Assembly (NCBI GenBank): GCA_944322835.1
Contig: CALUQF010000003.1
Span: 1-36,087 of the forward strand
Reading direction: 5' to 3'
DNA from: Candidatus Gastranaerophilales bacterium
GTDB lineage: Bacteria; Cyanobacteriota; Vampirovibrionia; Gastranaerophilales; Gastranaerophilaceae
DNA length: 36,087 bases
Shown here: positions 16,464-25,350 of the stretch, one piece after another
Layout: each line of letters begins with the position of its first letter
Position numbering within the stretch: the stretch's first letter is position 1
Made by a program: the position numbers and the translations under genes
Notes under the pieces: model-generated
The model's database searches: none
What the model was told of the DNA's origin: nothing
What the model saw: only the letters and a program-made list of their open reading frames with translations

Positions 16464-18047
16464 ATGACAAACAATTTTAATGAAGATTATCAATACGACA
16501 GTTGTGTATCGAGAGGAATCTGCTCGGTTAATCCGAGAACTTCCTCTTTGCAGGAAATTCTTGTTCTGTATTTGAGATTAAGTTCTTATTATGCTTTAAA
16601 ACTATATGAAAACAACTCTCCTGATTCATCGATTAAAGATATTATTTTAACTACTATATCGATACTTGTTTCCAATCCGGAATTTTCAGAGACGGATTTC
16701 AAGGCTGTAACAGAGAGGTTTGATGAAATTCTTCCGGGAATTATAGAAAAATATGAAGAGCTTTGCAAGGAGCAGGACACTGTACCGGAGTGTTTGAAAT
16801 CGGTTTTAAAGTTCAATAAGAATATCGATATAATAAAATCCATCCGGCTCGGGGAAAAAGAATTTTTGAAAAAAATTCAGCAGGTTCCTCGGGAAATCAG
16901 GGATTTGTATAAAATTTTATTTGTACTGGCTAAAAGTATATGCACAAATGTTCTTGATTTGGAAACTTATGATAAAGACGGAAATGAGGGATATCTTACT
17001 ATACTTAAATTATTGAATAGTTTGAATTCCGAAAACAGAGATGCAGATATTTTTAAAAACTTATTAGAAGAAGGTGCAAAAGTTGATAATGAACTTATGA
17101 AACTTGTGCGCTTAAAGCAGGAAGAGCGGTACGGTAAGCAAAAAATAACCGAGGTTTCTTATTCTACAACTCCATCCAAGGCGATTCTTGTGGTCGGGTC
17201 GAATATCAGAGAGCTTGAAGATGTATTAGATGCAGTTAAGGATAAGAAAATAGATGTTTATACCCATGATGAAATGATGCTTGCCCATACATTTCCGAAA
17301 TTTTCAGAGTATAAAAATCTAAAAGGCCAATTCGGACAGGGGATGGAAAATTGTCTGCTTGATTTTGCAACTTTCCCGGGACCTATCATACTTACAAGAC
17401 ATTCGCTTTATAATGTAGAAAACCTTTATCGCGGTTTATTATATACGACCGATTTTGCTTATTCAAAAGGCGTAATACCTATTAAAAATAAGGATTTTTC
17501 CGGGGTTATTAAAGCCGCGGAAGATGCAAAAGGTTTCAAGAACGGAAAACAGTGCGAATCTGTGGCTATCGGATATAATTATGAAAACTCCGGAGATGAA
17601 ATCAGAGAAAAAATTAAAAACGGAAATTTCTCTCAAATATTTTTGATTGGCTTAAACGGCTACACGCTTGAACAGCAGGCTTATTTTGACAAGCTTATCA
17701 AAGAAACTCCGGATGATATTCTGATAGTATCTCTTTCCTATTGCAGAGAGAAAAATAACGTTCTATGCCTGAACGCGTGTTTTGACAGTTTTGCAATTGT
17801 TGAATTTGCAGAAAAGATGATAGAAGAATTTAACCTTTCGGTTACGGTCTTTTTCCCGACATGTGACAGACATACAATATCACAGATGATTTATCTATCT
17901 AAAAATGATAGGATTTCCGTGTATGTGGGCAAATGTACGCCTATTATTCTTAATCCGAACTTAATTAATACATTAAACAAAATATTCAAAATTAATGGGT
18001 TAAGCTCTGTAAAAACAGATTTGGAAGATATTTTGAATAAAAAATAG
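16464..18047 (+). CDS. Hybrid-cluster-protein (Hcp/prismane) homologue lacking most cluster ligands
   Basis: The C-terminal half aligns with hydroxylamine reductase/Hcp. DVYTHDEMMLAHTFP (264-278) equals VYTHGEMLPAH, FPGPIILT equals the FPGPI.MT strand, and KDFSGVIKAA, IFLIG and NACFDSFAI also match. Compared with the eight hybrid-cluster ligands of E. coli Hcp, Glu270, Cys427 and Cys439 are kept. Ser246 replaces His, Ser314 and Leu397 replace two Cys, and the terminal Glu/Lys pair (WFEQKA) reads FPTCDRH. The N-terminus has only CVSRGIC (Cys14, Cys20) instead of the four-Cys motif. It is therefore probably not a hydroxylamine/NO reductase; a structural or regulatory role is possible. The ATG has no clear ribosome site. 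A CpaE-like gene follows after 64 bp. Confidence 0.75.
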   Translation: MTNNFNEDYQYDSCVSRGICSVNPRTSSLQEILVLYLRLSSYYALKLYENNSPDSSIKDIILTTISILVSNPEFSETDFKAVTERFDEILPGIIEKYEELCKEQDTVPECLKSVLKFNKNIDIIKSIRLGEKEFLKKIQQVPREIRDLYKILFVLAKSICTNVLDLETYDKDGNEGYLTILKLLNSLNSENRDADIFKNLLEEGAKVDNELMKLVRLKQEERYGKQKITEVSYSTTPSKAILVVGSNIRELEDVLDAVKDKKIDVYTHDEMMLAHTFPKFSEYKNLKGQFGQGMENCLLDFATFPGPIILTRHSLYNVENLYRGLLYTTDFAYSKGVIPIKNKDFSGVIKAAEDAKGFKNGKQCESVAIGYNYENSGDEIREKIKNGNFSQIFLIGLNGYTLEQQAYFDKLIKETPDDILIVSLSYCREKNNVLCLNACFDSFAIVEFAEKMIEEFNLSVTVFFPTCDRHTISQMIYLSKNDRISVYVGKCTPIILNPNLINTLNKIFKINGLSSVKTDLEDILNKK

Positions 18048-18111
18048 ATTGTTCTTCTGCTTAATTTGCGGTATATTGAAAAAAGAATTTTTAGAAGAAG
18101 AGGTCTTATTT

Positions 18112-19269
18112 ATGCAAAATAATCTTTCAGTAATCGTTTTAGACAAGAATGAAAACTCCAGAGAGGTTATAAAAGGTTATCTGCAAGATATTGGATTTAT
18201 TTCCGATGTAAAGCTTTTTGACGATTATTTAAAAGGATACGAAGAAATAAAAGCAGCGGGAGATAATTGTATTGTGCTTATGGATATTTCGTCCGAAGAG
18301 GATGAGGATGTAAGAAATATTGCGGAGAAGATTAAACTCTGTACTCCGAGACTTGTAATATCTTCTTCCGACTATTCTACAAATACTATTATTAAAGCCC
18401 TAAGAGCAGGTGCAAAAGAATTTCTGCCCAAACCGATTTTAAAAGAAGATTTGATAAGAGTTTTATCGCAGATGGCGAGTATTAATCCCGAACAGGAATT
18501 TTCTCAGGCCAAAATTATAACTGTATATTCTAATAAAGGCGGTATCGGAAAAACTACAATTGCGGTTAATCTTGCATCAGAACTTGCTAAAGTCACCAAA
18601 GTCAAGGTGGCGCTTGTGGATTTGAATCTACAGCTCGGAGATGTATCAACTTTTCTTAATCTAAATCCGACATTCGATGTTAATTATGTTATTAAAAATA
18701 TGCTCGATAAAGAAGAGGATGTTTTCCTTAAAGCTTTTGAAAAATATAAAGAGACGTCTTTGTATGTTTTATCTGATCCGAGTTATATAGAGCAGTCCGG
18801 GAGTATGACTCCTCAAATGATTACAAATTTGTTCAAAGCTCTTAGAAAAGTTTTTACTTATATTGTTGTTGATATGTCATCAAATATTGATGCTAATTCA
18901 CTAAAAATTCTTGACTGCTCGGATTGGATTATATTTACAACAATCGTCAATATTCCGGCTATTAGAAACGCACAGAGATGCCTCAATCTTTTTAGGTCTA
19001 GAAAATATCCGGGTGATAAAGTAAAAATTATTATTAATAGATATATGGATAATGATGAAATAAAAGTTGATGATATTGAAAATACTCTCGGTGAAAAGAT
19101 TTACTGGAAAATTCCGAACAATTATTTCACGATTATGGAGGCTCTCAATAAAGGAAATACGGTTGCAGAGATTAATGCGTCCTCTAATGTTGCGAACAGT
19201 TTTAGAGAGTTTGCATCAAAGGTTTCGGATGATATTATTGAACAAGAGGTTATACAATACAGGGTTTAG
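18112..19269 (+). CDS. CpaE/TadZ-like protein: receiver domain fused to MinD/ParA ATPase
   Basis: Residues 1-~125 form a response-regulator receiver with the acidic pocket (LDKNE), phosphoacceptor Asp58 (VLMDIS) and conserved Lys107 (FLPKPI). Residues ~133-375 are a MinD/ParA-type ATPase with deviant Walker A NKGGIGKTT (141-149), ALVDLNLQLGD and IVVDMSSNID. This architecture is that of CpaE/TadZ, which places pilus machinery at cell sites; most family members have degenerate receivers, while this one looks intact. No tad/cpa pilus genes adjoin. ATG 18112 was chosen over an earlier start for AGAAGAGG at proper distance. It lies between the Hcp-like gene and a membrane protein in an apparent operon. 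Confidence 0.85.
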   Translation: MQNNLSVIVLDKNENSREVIKGYLQDIGFISDVKLFDDYLKGYEEIKAAGDNCIVLMDISSEEDEDVRNIAEKIKLCTPRLVISSSDYSTNTIIKALRAGAKEFLPKPILKEDLIRVLSQMASINPEQEFSQAKIITVYSNKGGIGKTTIAVNLASELAKVTKVKVALVDLNLQLGDVSTFLNLNPTFDVNYVIKNMLDKEEDVFLKAFEKYKETSLYVLSDPSYIEQSGSMTPQMITNLFKALRKVFTYIVVDMSSNIDANSLKILDCSDWIIFTTIVNIPAIRNAQRCLNLFRSRKYPGDKVKIIINRYMDNDEIKVDDIENTLGEKIYWKIPNNYFTIMEALNKGNTVAEINASSNVANSFREFASKVSDDIIEQEVIQYRV

Positions 19270-19277
19270 GAGATAAA

Positions 19278-20099
19278 ATGTTAAATTGTATTCAAGAGAG
19301 CTTTAAGCTTACGAATAAATATATTATACTTGCAACACCATTAATTCTGTTTTCGCTGTTGTCGAGTTTGTATATACTTTTTTCTATGGGCGGAAATGTG
19401 ATTAGCCTGGCTGTTGCCGGTGTTTTGTTTGTTCTTATGTTTGCAGCATTTTTATCCGGATGGTTTTTTATGATTCGTGAATGTGTAAAAAACCCTGATA
19501 CAGAGGACCCTAATTCGTTAATAAAATACTTTCCGGAAGGTGTCGGAGAATATTTTTTATCGGCGTTGGGAGGAGTATTATTTGCTCTTATTATTGCATC
19601 GGCTCTTGTTTTGGTTTCCTATTTTGCCGGCATGAAATTAATCGGTGAAATCGGGATTCCAAATGATGTTCTTGCAAAAGCCATGGAATCTTTTAGCGAA
19701 TTAAAATCCATGCTGCTTTCATTAAGCGAAGAACAATTGCTAAAGCTTAATGCCTGGAACATTTTGTTATTTCTAACCATGATTTTTACTTACTTTATAA
19801 TGATGTTTTACGCTCCCGTGATGTTGTTTAAAGAAAAAAATCCTTTTATTGCGTTTTTTGTATCATTGAAAGATTTATTCAGCCGAAAATTCCTGCAAAA
19901 TCTTTTACTATTTGCAGTCATATTTATATCGTATTTTATCCTGTCAATACTTACAACAATTCTTGGTATGAATATTATTATTCATTTTATTTTTACGATT
20001 ATTAACTTTTATTATCTGGTATTGATAGCAGTTTTGGTTTTTAATTTTTATTATAACAATTACGCCAGAGTTGGCTCTAAGATAGATAAATTATGTTGA
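19278..20099 (+). CDS. Polytopic membrane protein, function unknown
   Basis: 273 residues with about six hydrophobic helices: ~18-37, 41-68, 95-117, 160-180, 207-232 and 240-262. A short amphipathic region (ESFSELKSMLLSLSEEQLLKLN) lies in the middle. The pattern recalls DUF-type bacterial membrane proteins related to glycerophosphoryl/YciC-like families, but I cannot name one. AGGAGATAAA precedes the ATG, eight bases after the CpaE-like stop, so it belongs to that operon. Its 3' end overlaps the convergent CheR-like gene by nine bases. Confidence 0.75.
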   Translation: MLNCIQESFKLTNKYIILATPLILFSLLSSLYILFSMGGNVISLAVAGVLFVLMFAAFLSGWFFMIRECVKNPDTEDPNSLIKYFPEGVGEYFLSALGGVLFALIIASALVLVSYFAGMKLIGEIGIPNDVLAKAMESFSELKSMLLSLSEEQLLKLNAWNILLFLTMIFTYFIMMFYAPVMLFKEKNPFIAFFVSLKDLFSRKFLQNLLLFAVIFISYFILSILTTILGMNIIIHFIFTIINFYYLVLIAVLVFNFYYNNYARVGSKIDKLC

Positions 20100-20828
20100 T
20101 TTTTCGTATACGTAACGGTTAAAAAGGCGCCTAAATCCATTTTCGGCTAAATATTTATCGGCGTTGCTGCTTAGAATATCATGTTCTCCTAATACAAGAA
20201 GGCTCGTTTTATCCATCTTTTCTCCTAGTTTTTGTGCCAGAAATTTGCAGTTTGAATCTTTAAGATATTGCCAGAAATTTCTGCACAAAAGTACAGTATT
20301 CTGAAATTGGATTTCGGAAACATCCTGAAGAATATCGCCCTGCTGAAAAATTACTTTATCTTTTAATATCGGACGCGGCTTTAATGCCAGATGATATTCC
20401 GAAGATTGAGCCGGAGAATATGAGAAAAAGCGGTTTAAATTATTGTTTGTGTAATAGCTAATTTTATACAAATCATTATTATTAATACCTATTTGACTGC
20501 CCTTTTGAGCATTAATAATATTATCGGGGTTGATGTCTTTTGCCAGTATCGGGAAAAATTTTTCCGCTGTTTTACCCAGCGACAAGCCTAACTGTATAAT
20601 TAAAGAATATACTTCCGGGCCGTTAGAACATGCGTGATTAATAATATTAACTTTTGGGGTATTTCGGTATTTATTGTTTAATAAATTAATTAATCCGTGC
20701 CAATCCAAATCATCCCGAAAAAAATAAGTTGTTGTTTTATATAATAACCCGCCTGATTTATCCGTTATCCGGCGGTTATTGCTTTTAAAACCAACTGAAG
20801 GAGAATTTTGTATTAAAGAAATTCGCAT
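20091..20828 (-). CDS. CheR-like SAM-dependent methyltransferase with N-terminal FKS motif
   Basis: The 245-residue protein starts MRISLIQNSPSVGFKSNN. The following YKTTTYFFRDDLDWHGL resembles the CheR T.FFR. motif. INHACSNGPEVYSLIIQL fits the SAM-binding motif (CheR: ..CASTGEEPYSLA). ILAKDINPDNIINAQKG gives the acidic ribose-binding strand, and TVLLCRNFWQYL equals CheR's FCRNVLIYF. The CheR N-terminal helical domain is absent, and no chemotaxis genes are near. It is thus an orphan CheR-fold enzyme of unknown substrate. The N-terminal motif links it with other hypotheticals here. Confidence 0.7.
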   Translation of the reverse strand: MRISLIQNSPSVGFKSNNRRITDKSGGLLYKTTTYFFRDDLDWHGLINLLNNKYRNTPKVNIINHACSNGPEVYSLIIQLGLSLGKTAEKFFPILAKDINPDNIINAQKGSQIGINNNDLYKISYYTNNNLNRFFSYSPAQSSEYHLALKPRPILKDKVIFQQGDILQDVSEIQFQNTVLLCRNFWQYLKDSNCKFLAQKLGEKMDKTSLLVLGEHDILSSNADKYLAENGFRRLFNRYVYEKST

Positions 20829-20963
20829 AATATCTTAAAACCTGTAAAATATATTTTTGCCTTGAGAGCTTGTAAAAAAAAATATATTTTTAGAAAAATT
20901 ACTAAGCAGTATTGTGCACTATATGACATTAACTTTTTCGTTGTATAATCATCCATAGAATAA

Positions 20964-20997
20964 AATATCCCCGTTAATATTGATTAGCGGGGATATT
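20964..20997 (-). terminator. Terminator of the SLH-protein gene
   Basis: AATATCCCCG-N14-CGGGGATATT followed by T-rich DNA on both strands. It lies about 20 bp past the stop at 21019. It could also stop plus-strand transcription. Confidence 0.8.
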
Positions 20998-21018
20998 TTT
21001 ATTTGAAGCTTTTATCTA

Positions 21019-22434
21019 TTAATAAAGAATAGTTAATTCTTCATCCGGATTCAATGCAGAATCGTTAGTTGTGTTAGGTACAAAGATGTACTTAGCTTCA
21101 TCAACGAATTCATAGCAAACACCGAATACGCCGCTTCCAACAAGTTTAACAATGTTGTAAACACCTTTACCTACAGTGATAAAGCTGCTTCCAACACTCT
21201 TAAGTCCTTTTAGCGGGTGAAGTGATGCTGTATCGCAGAATGCATCAGACCAGTTGTCGCCGTATTCTTCTAAGCCGTTAGCTACGACTTCAACACCTGA
21301 TGATGCTGTTCTGCCTGCAACACCGACAATTCTTCCGGCCATTGAGAATGGAGCTGCAAGAACTCTTGATACAACATTCGGGTTCTTAGAAACGTTAACT
21401 TCTGCGCTTGAAAGCTTGTTCGGGAATTCTGCGCAGTTGTCGCCGTTAGAAATACTCTTGAATGTAACTTCTACATAGCCCGGATTTTTAACTCCAGGTC
21501 TTGAAATTCCTGAAACAATACCCTTAACTGTAGAACCTGCAGGATAGCAAACGCCTGCTACAGTTACATCTTCTGTTGTTTTTGCTGTAAATGTATCGCC
21601 TACATTAGATGTTCTTGCGCTTATTCTTTCGCTAAGTTTAATCTTAATTGTCATAGGTTCATACTTAGTAGCGCAGTTTACAGCACCATTTGAGGTATCA
21701 ATATTGAAGTTAGCTTTCAATGCACCGAGCATATATGCAACTTGTTCTTTTGACAAGTATTCATCATTGATAACTTTATCTTTATCAGCGATTTTGTTCA
21801 AAATGCCGGAAGATATTACTTCATTTGCTGCTTCATAGCCCCATGCAGGAACATATTTTACGCTCTGGCCTTCAAAAACAGGAGCTTTTTTGTCTGCAGA
21901 AACATTCATCATTTTTGCAAATGTTGCAAAAACTTCTGCCTTGGTAATCGGCTGGTCAGGCTTGAAAGTAGAGTCAGGATAGCCAATCATAACATCAGCT
22001 GTAAGAGCTCTATCGATTTGATCTTTTGCCCAATAATCAGCTGCTACATCTGAATAACTATTACCCTTAACTTCTTTAAGCTCTAAGCCGTCTGCAAGAA
22101 TAAAAGCCAATTCAGAACGTAATACCGGCATTTTCGGATTAAAGATACCGGCGCGTTTTGCATCCATTTTGTCTTTCATATTGCAAAGCATTTCTTTTGC
22201 AAAACGGTTAACAATAACATTCTGCTTGCTTTCAATTGTCTTAACATGACATGGTTTGTAAACTTTGCCGCCGATTACTACATCATTTTCAGCTGTAGTA
22301 AGGGTGTGTGATTGTGAGCCGAACAACGTCGGATGAGCATAAGCTTGTACATCTGCAGGGCATTTTGCCATTGCAGCACAAGATACTACACATACGACAC
22401 TAAGTGCCGTTAAAATTTTACCAGATAGTCTCAT
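21019..22434 (-). CDS. SLH-domain envelope protein
   Basis: Exported 471-residue protein: signal peptide MRLSGKILTALSVVCVVSCA, cleaved near AMA-K or, less likely, a lipobox VVSC. It is followed by about three S-layer-homology units: ~95-125; 126-180 with YSDVAADYWAKDQI and GYPDSTFKPDQPITKAEV; 185-240. SLH modules bind pyruvylated cell-wall polymers or, in cyanobacteria, link outer membrane to peptidoglycan. The second half (~260-360) is beta-rich (KIKLSERISARTSNVGDTF..AGSTVKGIVSGI). A glycine/valine-rich hydrophobic stretch follows. It has no porin barrel, unlike cyanobacterial SLH-porins. AAAGGAGAAG precedes the ATG. It lies 16 bp after the GNAT gene and has its own terminator. Confidence 0.88.
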   Translation of the reverse strand: MRLSGKILTALSVVCVVSCAAMAKCPADVQAYAHPTLFGSQSHTLTTAENDVVIGGKVYKPCHVKTIESKQNVIVNRFAKEMLCNMKDKMDAKRAGIFNPKMPVLRSELAFILADGLELKEVKGNSYSDVAADYWAKDQIDRALTADVMIGYPDSTFKPDQPITKAEVFATFAKMMNVSADKKAPVFEGQSVKYVPAWGYEAANEVISSGILNKIADKDKVINDEYLSKEQVAYMLGALKANFNIDTSNGAVNCATKYEPMTIKIKLSERISARTSNVGDTFTAKTTEDVTVAGVCYPAGSTVKGIVSGISRPGVKNPGYVEVTFKSISNGDNCAEFPNKLSSAEVNVSKNPNVVSRVLAAPFSMAGRIVGVAGRTASSGVEVVANGLEEYGDNWSDAFCDTASLHPLKGLKSVGSSFITVGKGVYNIVKLVGSGVFGVCYEFVDEAKYIFVPNTTNDSALNPDEELTILY

Positions 22435-22450
22435 ACTTCTCCTTTCTTTT

Positions 22451-23446
22451 CTACTTTTTCTTTTTCTGCATTAGATATGCTTGAGGATAGCAGAAATCCT
22501 CTCTAAAACCTATTCGCCTGTACATTTTTAAGGCTTTGTAATTATTAGTTTCAGTTGTAACATTAACTTCACTAAACTCTCTCTTTCCTAATTTTGTCCA
22601 ATCTACAATAGTCTTGATTGAACGATTTAAAAGATGCTCGGAAAAACCATGACCTCTGTGCTCTTTTTCAATTGCAACAAGAGGGATATTTGCAATTTTT
22701 CCACCGGTTACATTCGCAAAAGCAAATCCTACAGGTGTGTCTTTATATAATAACACAGAAGTAACATCAGGCAAGAACTCGCCATAAATATTTTCAACGA
22801 TTTTATTAATAATGTCTCTGGTACCTTCCATTGACTTAAATCTTGTATCATACAAAGCATCTTGCGTATCACGGAATGATTCATGTATAATCCTTATTGC
22901 ATCTTCATAATATGAATCAGAATAGCTTACGATTTTATAATCATCAGAACGTTCTGAAAGCTTCATATTCTCTAAAATTCTTTCAGAAGAGGCATTTCCC
23001 ATCATAAACCTTAAAACTGCAAGTCCTACAAACTTGAACCCAAATCTTGCAATATCAGCTGTAAACACTGATTGATGACCTATCATCGGATAAGAAACAA
23101 CCTTGTTTTCACGCTCGCTTGCTGTTAGTTCCAAAAACTTTTCAAGAAGAAGCTTTATTTTCGTAATTTCATCTTCTGTTCCAAGGCAATGTATGAGATT
23201 AAGCTCGATTGATTCTGAAATAGAAGTTGTATATACAAGAAATGCTGTCGGAATATCATTTTCTTTTAAAACAATGCAGTGCATATAATTTTTTTCAACA
23301 GCATCAATAAATTCTTCATAACTCAACGGTTCAAGTTCAAATTTATACTCGCTTACAGCCTTAGCCTTAAAATCATTGTATACACCCGCAAAGATTTTAG
23401 ACAAACTGCCGTTTAATAATTCTACTTCGTATGCTGTTTCTGCCAT
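22451..23446 (-). CDS. Double-GNAT acetyltransferase
   Basis: 331 residues with two GNAT-like halves. The N-terminal half (~1-150) lacks a visible acetyl-CoA loop. The C-terminal half (~170-325) has the motif A sequence PLVAIEKEHRGHGFSEHLL (H-R-G-H-G at 263-267), an upstream PVGFAFANVTGG strand and a TETNNYKALKMYRRIGF motif B. The arrangement resembles mycothiol-synthase-like tandem GNATs, but the substrate is not predictable. AAAGGAAAG precedes the ATG. It is placed 20 bp after ribBA and 16 bp before the SLH gene on the same strand, suggesting co-transcription. Confidence 0.85.
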   Translation of the reverse strand: MAETAYEVELLNGSLSKIFAGVYNDFKAKAVSEYKFELEPLSYEEFIDAVEKNYMHCIVLKENDIPTAFLVYTTSISESIELNLIHCLGTEDEITKIKLLLEKFLELTASERENKVVSYPMIGHQSVFTADIARFGFKFVGLAVLRFMMGNASSERILENMKLSERSDDYKIVSYSDSYYEDAIRIIHESFRDTQDALYDTRFKSMEGTRDIINKIVENIYGEFLPDVTSVLLYKDTPVGFAFANVTGGKIANIPLVAIEKEHRGHGFSEHLLNRSIKTIVDWTKLGKREFSEVNVTTETNNYKALKMYRRIGFREDFCYPQAYLMQKKKK

Positions 23447-23466
23447 AAACTTTCCTTTACTTCCGC

Positions 23467-24672
23467 TTACATCAAGTGATGCATTTTTTCTTTTTTGGTA
23501 TTTATATACCGTTCATTGTATTTGTTAACTTCTGATTTAATATTAATATTCTCGTGAATTGTAAGTCCGTAACCTTTCAAGCCCACGATTTTTTTAGGGT
23601 TATTTGTAATAAGATTAAAATTATTAAACCCTAAATCAAGAATAATCTGTGCTCCGACGCCGTAATTTCTTAAATCAGGCGCAAATCCTAGAGAAACGTT
23701 TGCCTCTATTGTGTCCTGCCCCTGTTCTTGAAGCTTGTAGGCTTTTAATTTATTAATAAGCCCGATACCGCGGCCTTCATGGTCTCTAAGGTAAATTAAA
23801 GCACCTTTGCCGTATTCATCTATCATATGCAGAGCATTATGCAGCTGCCAGTTGCAGTCGCATTTCAGACTGTGGAAAATATCGCCGGTCAGACATTCGC
23901 TGTGAACCCTGATTAGCGGAATTTTATCCGAGCCGTCGTCTTTCACAAGCGCAACATGTTCGCAGCCGGTAATAGTATCTGTGTATCCGATTATATTAAA
24001 ATCGCCGAATTGCGTCGGTAAAAATACTTCAATCTCTCTTTTGACAAATTTTTCACTTTTAAGCCTGTAAGCAATCAAATCGGCAACTGTTATAAACTTA
24101 AACCCGTGTTTTTGTGCGAATTCATGCAAATCATCACGCCTTGCCATCTCTCCGTTTTCTTTCATAATTTCGCACATAATGCCGGCTTCTCTATGCCCGC
24201 AGAGTCTTGCTAAGTCGACAACGGCTTCCGTATGCCCGCATCTTTTAAGCACACCGCCTTTTCTTGCAACGCATGGAAACAAGTGTCCGGGACGTCTTAA
24301 ATCAGAAGGCTGTGCATCAGGTGCTATAGCAACTTCAATGGTTTTTGCTCTATCAAATGCTGAAACGCCGGTTGTTACACCATATTTAGGATGTGCATCG
24401 ATACTCAAAGAAAAAGCCGTCTGCATACTTTCAGTATTTTTTTCTACCATCTGCGGCAAATCCAATTGTTTTGCGATTTCATTGGATATTGCAAGACAGA
24501 CAATCCCGCGGCATTCCTTAGTAATAAAATTCACGAGTTCAGGGGTTACAAACTGCGCCGAGCAAATTAAATCACCTTCGTTTTCTCTGTCCTCATCATC
24601 CGCAACAATGATAGGTTTTCCGCTGCGAAAATCCTCAAGAGCTTCTTCAATTGTATTAAATTGATTTGTCAT
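23467..24672 (-). CDS. ribBA: Bifunctional DHBP synthase / GTP cyclohydrolase II
   Basis: Supplies both precursors of riboflavin. Residues ~1-205 are RibB (ribulose 5-phosphate to 3,4-dihydroxy-2-butanone 4-phosphate), with DDEDRENEGDL (25-35), RRPGHLFPC and GHTEAVVDL. Residues ~206-401 are RibA (GTP ring opening), with zinc ligands Cys260, Cys271 and Cys273 (HSECLTGD..LKCDC) and DHEGRGIGL (297-305). Both active sites appear intact. It starts two bases after ribE, so the genes are co-transcribed. ribD and ribH are not in the window, and no FMN riboswitch-like fold is visible upstream of ribE. Confidence 0.97.
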   Translation of the reverse strand: MTNQFNTIEEALEDFRSGKPIIVADDEDRENEGDLICSAQFVTPELVNFITKECRGIVCLAISNEIAKQLDLPQMVEKNTESMQTAFSLSIDAHPKYGVTTGVSAFDRAKTIEVAIAPDAQPSDLRRPGHLFPCVARKGGVLKRCGHTEAVVDLARLCGHREAGIMCEIMKENGEMARRDDLHEFAQKHGFKFITVADLIAYRLKSEKFVKREIEVFLPTQFGDFNIIGYTDTITGCEHVALVKDDGSDKIPLIRVHSECLTGDIFHSLKCDCNWQLHNALHMIDEYGKGALIYLRDHEGRGIGLINKLKAYKLQEQGQDTIEANVSLGFAPDLRNYGVGAQIILDLGFNNFNLITNNPKKIVGLKGYGLTIHENINIKSEVNKYNERYINTKKEKMHHLM

Positions 24673-24674
24673 AA

Positions 24675-25304
24675 TTAATAAAATCCGTTTCTTTTCAGAA
24701 AATCCATATCAATTCTTGACCTATTATCACTCGTTGATAAAAATTTTTCAACATATTTAGCCAGAATATCCACCTCAATATTTACATAATTACCGGTTTG
24801 AAGGTTTTTAAGGGTGGTATTTCTGAATGTATGCGGAATTACTGCAATTTTTATAGCGTTTCCGCTTATATCGGCAACAGTAAGGCTTACCCCGTTTATA
24901 GCGATTGAACCTTTTTTCACAACATAACGTGCATCTTTTGGATTAAGCTCTATTGAGAGGTCAAAAAATCCGTTATTAGGAGTTACATTTCCAACCTTTC
25001 CTATTCCATCAATATGCCCGGAAACAATATGACCTCCGAACCTTCCATCAGCGGGCATTGCGCGTTCAAGATTCACGGAAGAACCTGGTTTTAACTCGTG
25101 TAAAGCTGTAACCATAAAAGTTTCAGGTGAAACATCTGCAGAAAAAGAGTGGGTTCCTATCTCTGTAACAGTAAGACAGGTGCCGTTTACCGCGATACTG
25201 TCGCCTATTTTTGTGCTTTCTAAGACCATTTTGCATTCTATTACTGCTTTTTTTTCGGTAATAGACAGGACCTTGCCAATTTCCTCGATGATTCCTGTAA
25301 ACAT
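24675..25304 (-). CDS. ribE: Riboflavin synthase, alpha chain
   Basis: Dismutates two 6,7-dimethyl-8-ribityllumazines to riboflavin. The 209 residues contain the duplicated lumazine-binding domain: MFTGIIEEIG start, SIAVNGTCLTV in the first half, GGHIVSGHIDGIG at the junction and SIAINGVSLTV in the second half. The start at 25304 matches the invariant family N-terminus. Only 46 bp separate it from the TPR gene stop, so the promoter is either in this gap or shared with the TPR gene. Confidence 0.96.
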   Translation of the reverse strand: MFTGIIEEIGKVLSITEKKAVIECKMVLESTKIGDSIAVNGTCLTVTEIGTHSFSADVSPETFMVTALHELKPGSSVNLERAMPADGRFGGHIVSGHIDGIGKVGNVTPNNGFFDLSIELNPKDARYVVKKGSIAINGVSLTVADISGNAIKIAVIPHTFRNTTLKNLQTGNYVNIEVDILAKYVEKFLSTSDNRSRIDMDFLKRNGFY

Positions 25305-25350
25305 ATGGGTATTTTATCATACACAAGACAAAATGTATAGTCTGAAATTT

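Noticed and set aside
25305-25350. FMN riboswitch before the riboflavin genes
   Set aside because: Only 46 bp are available and no RFN-element motifs are visible.
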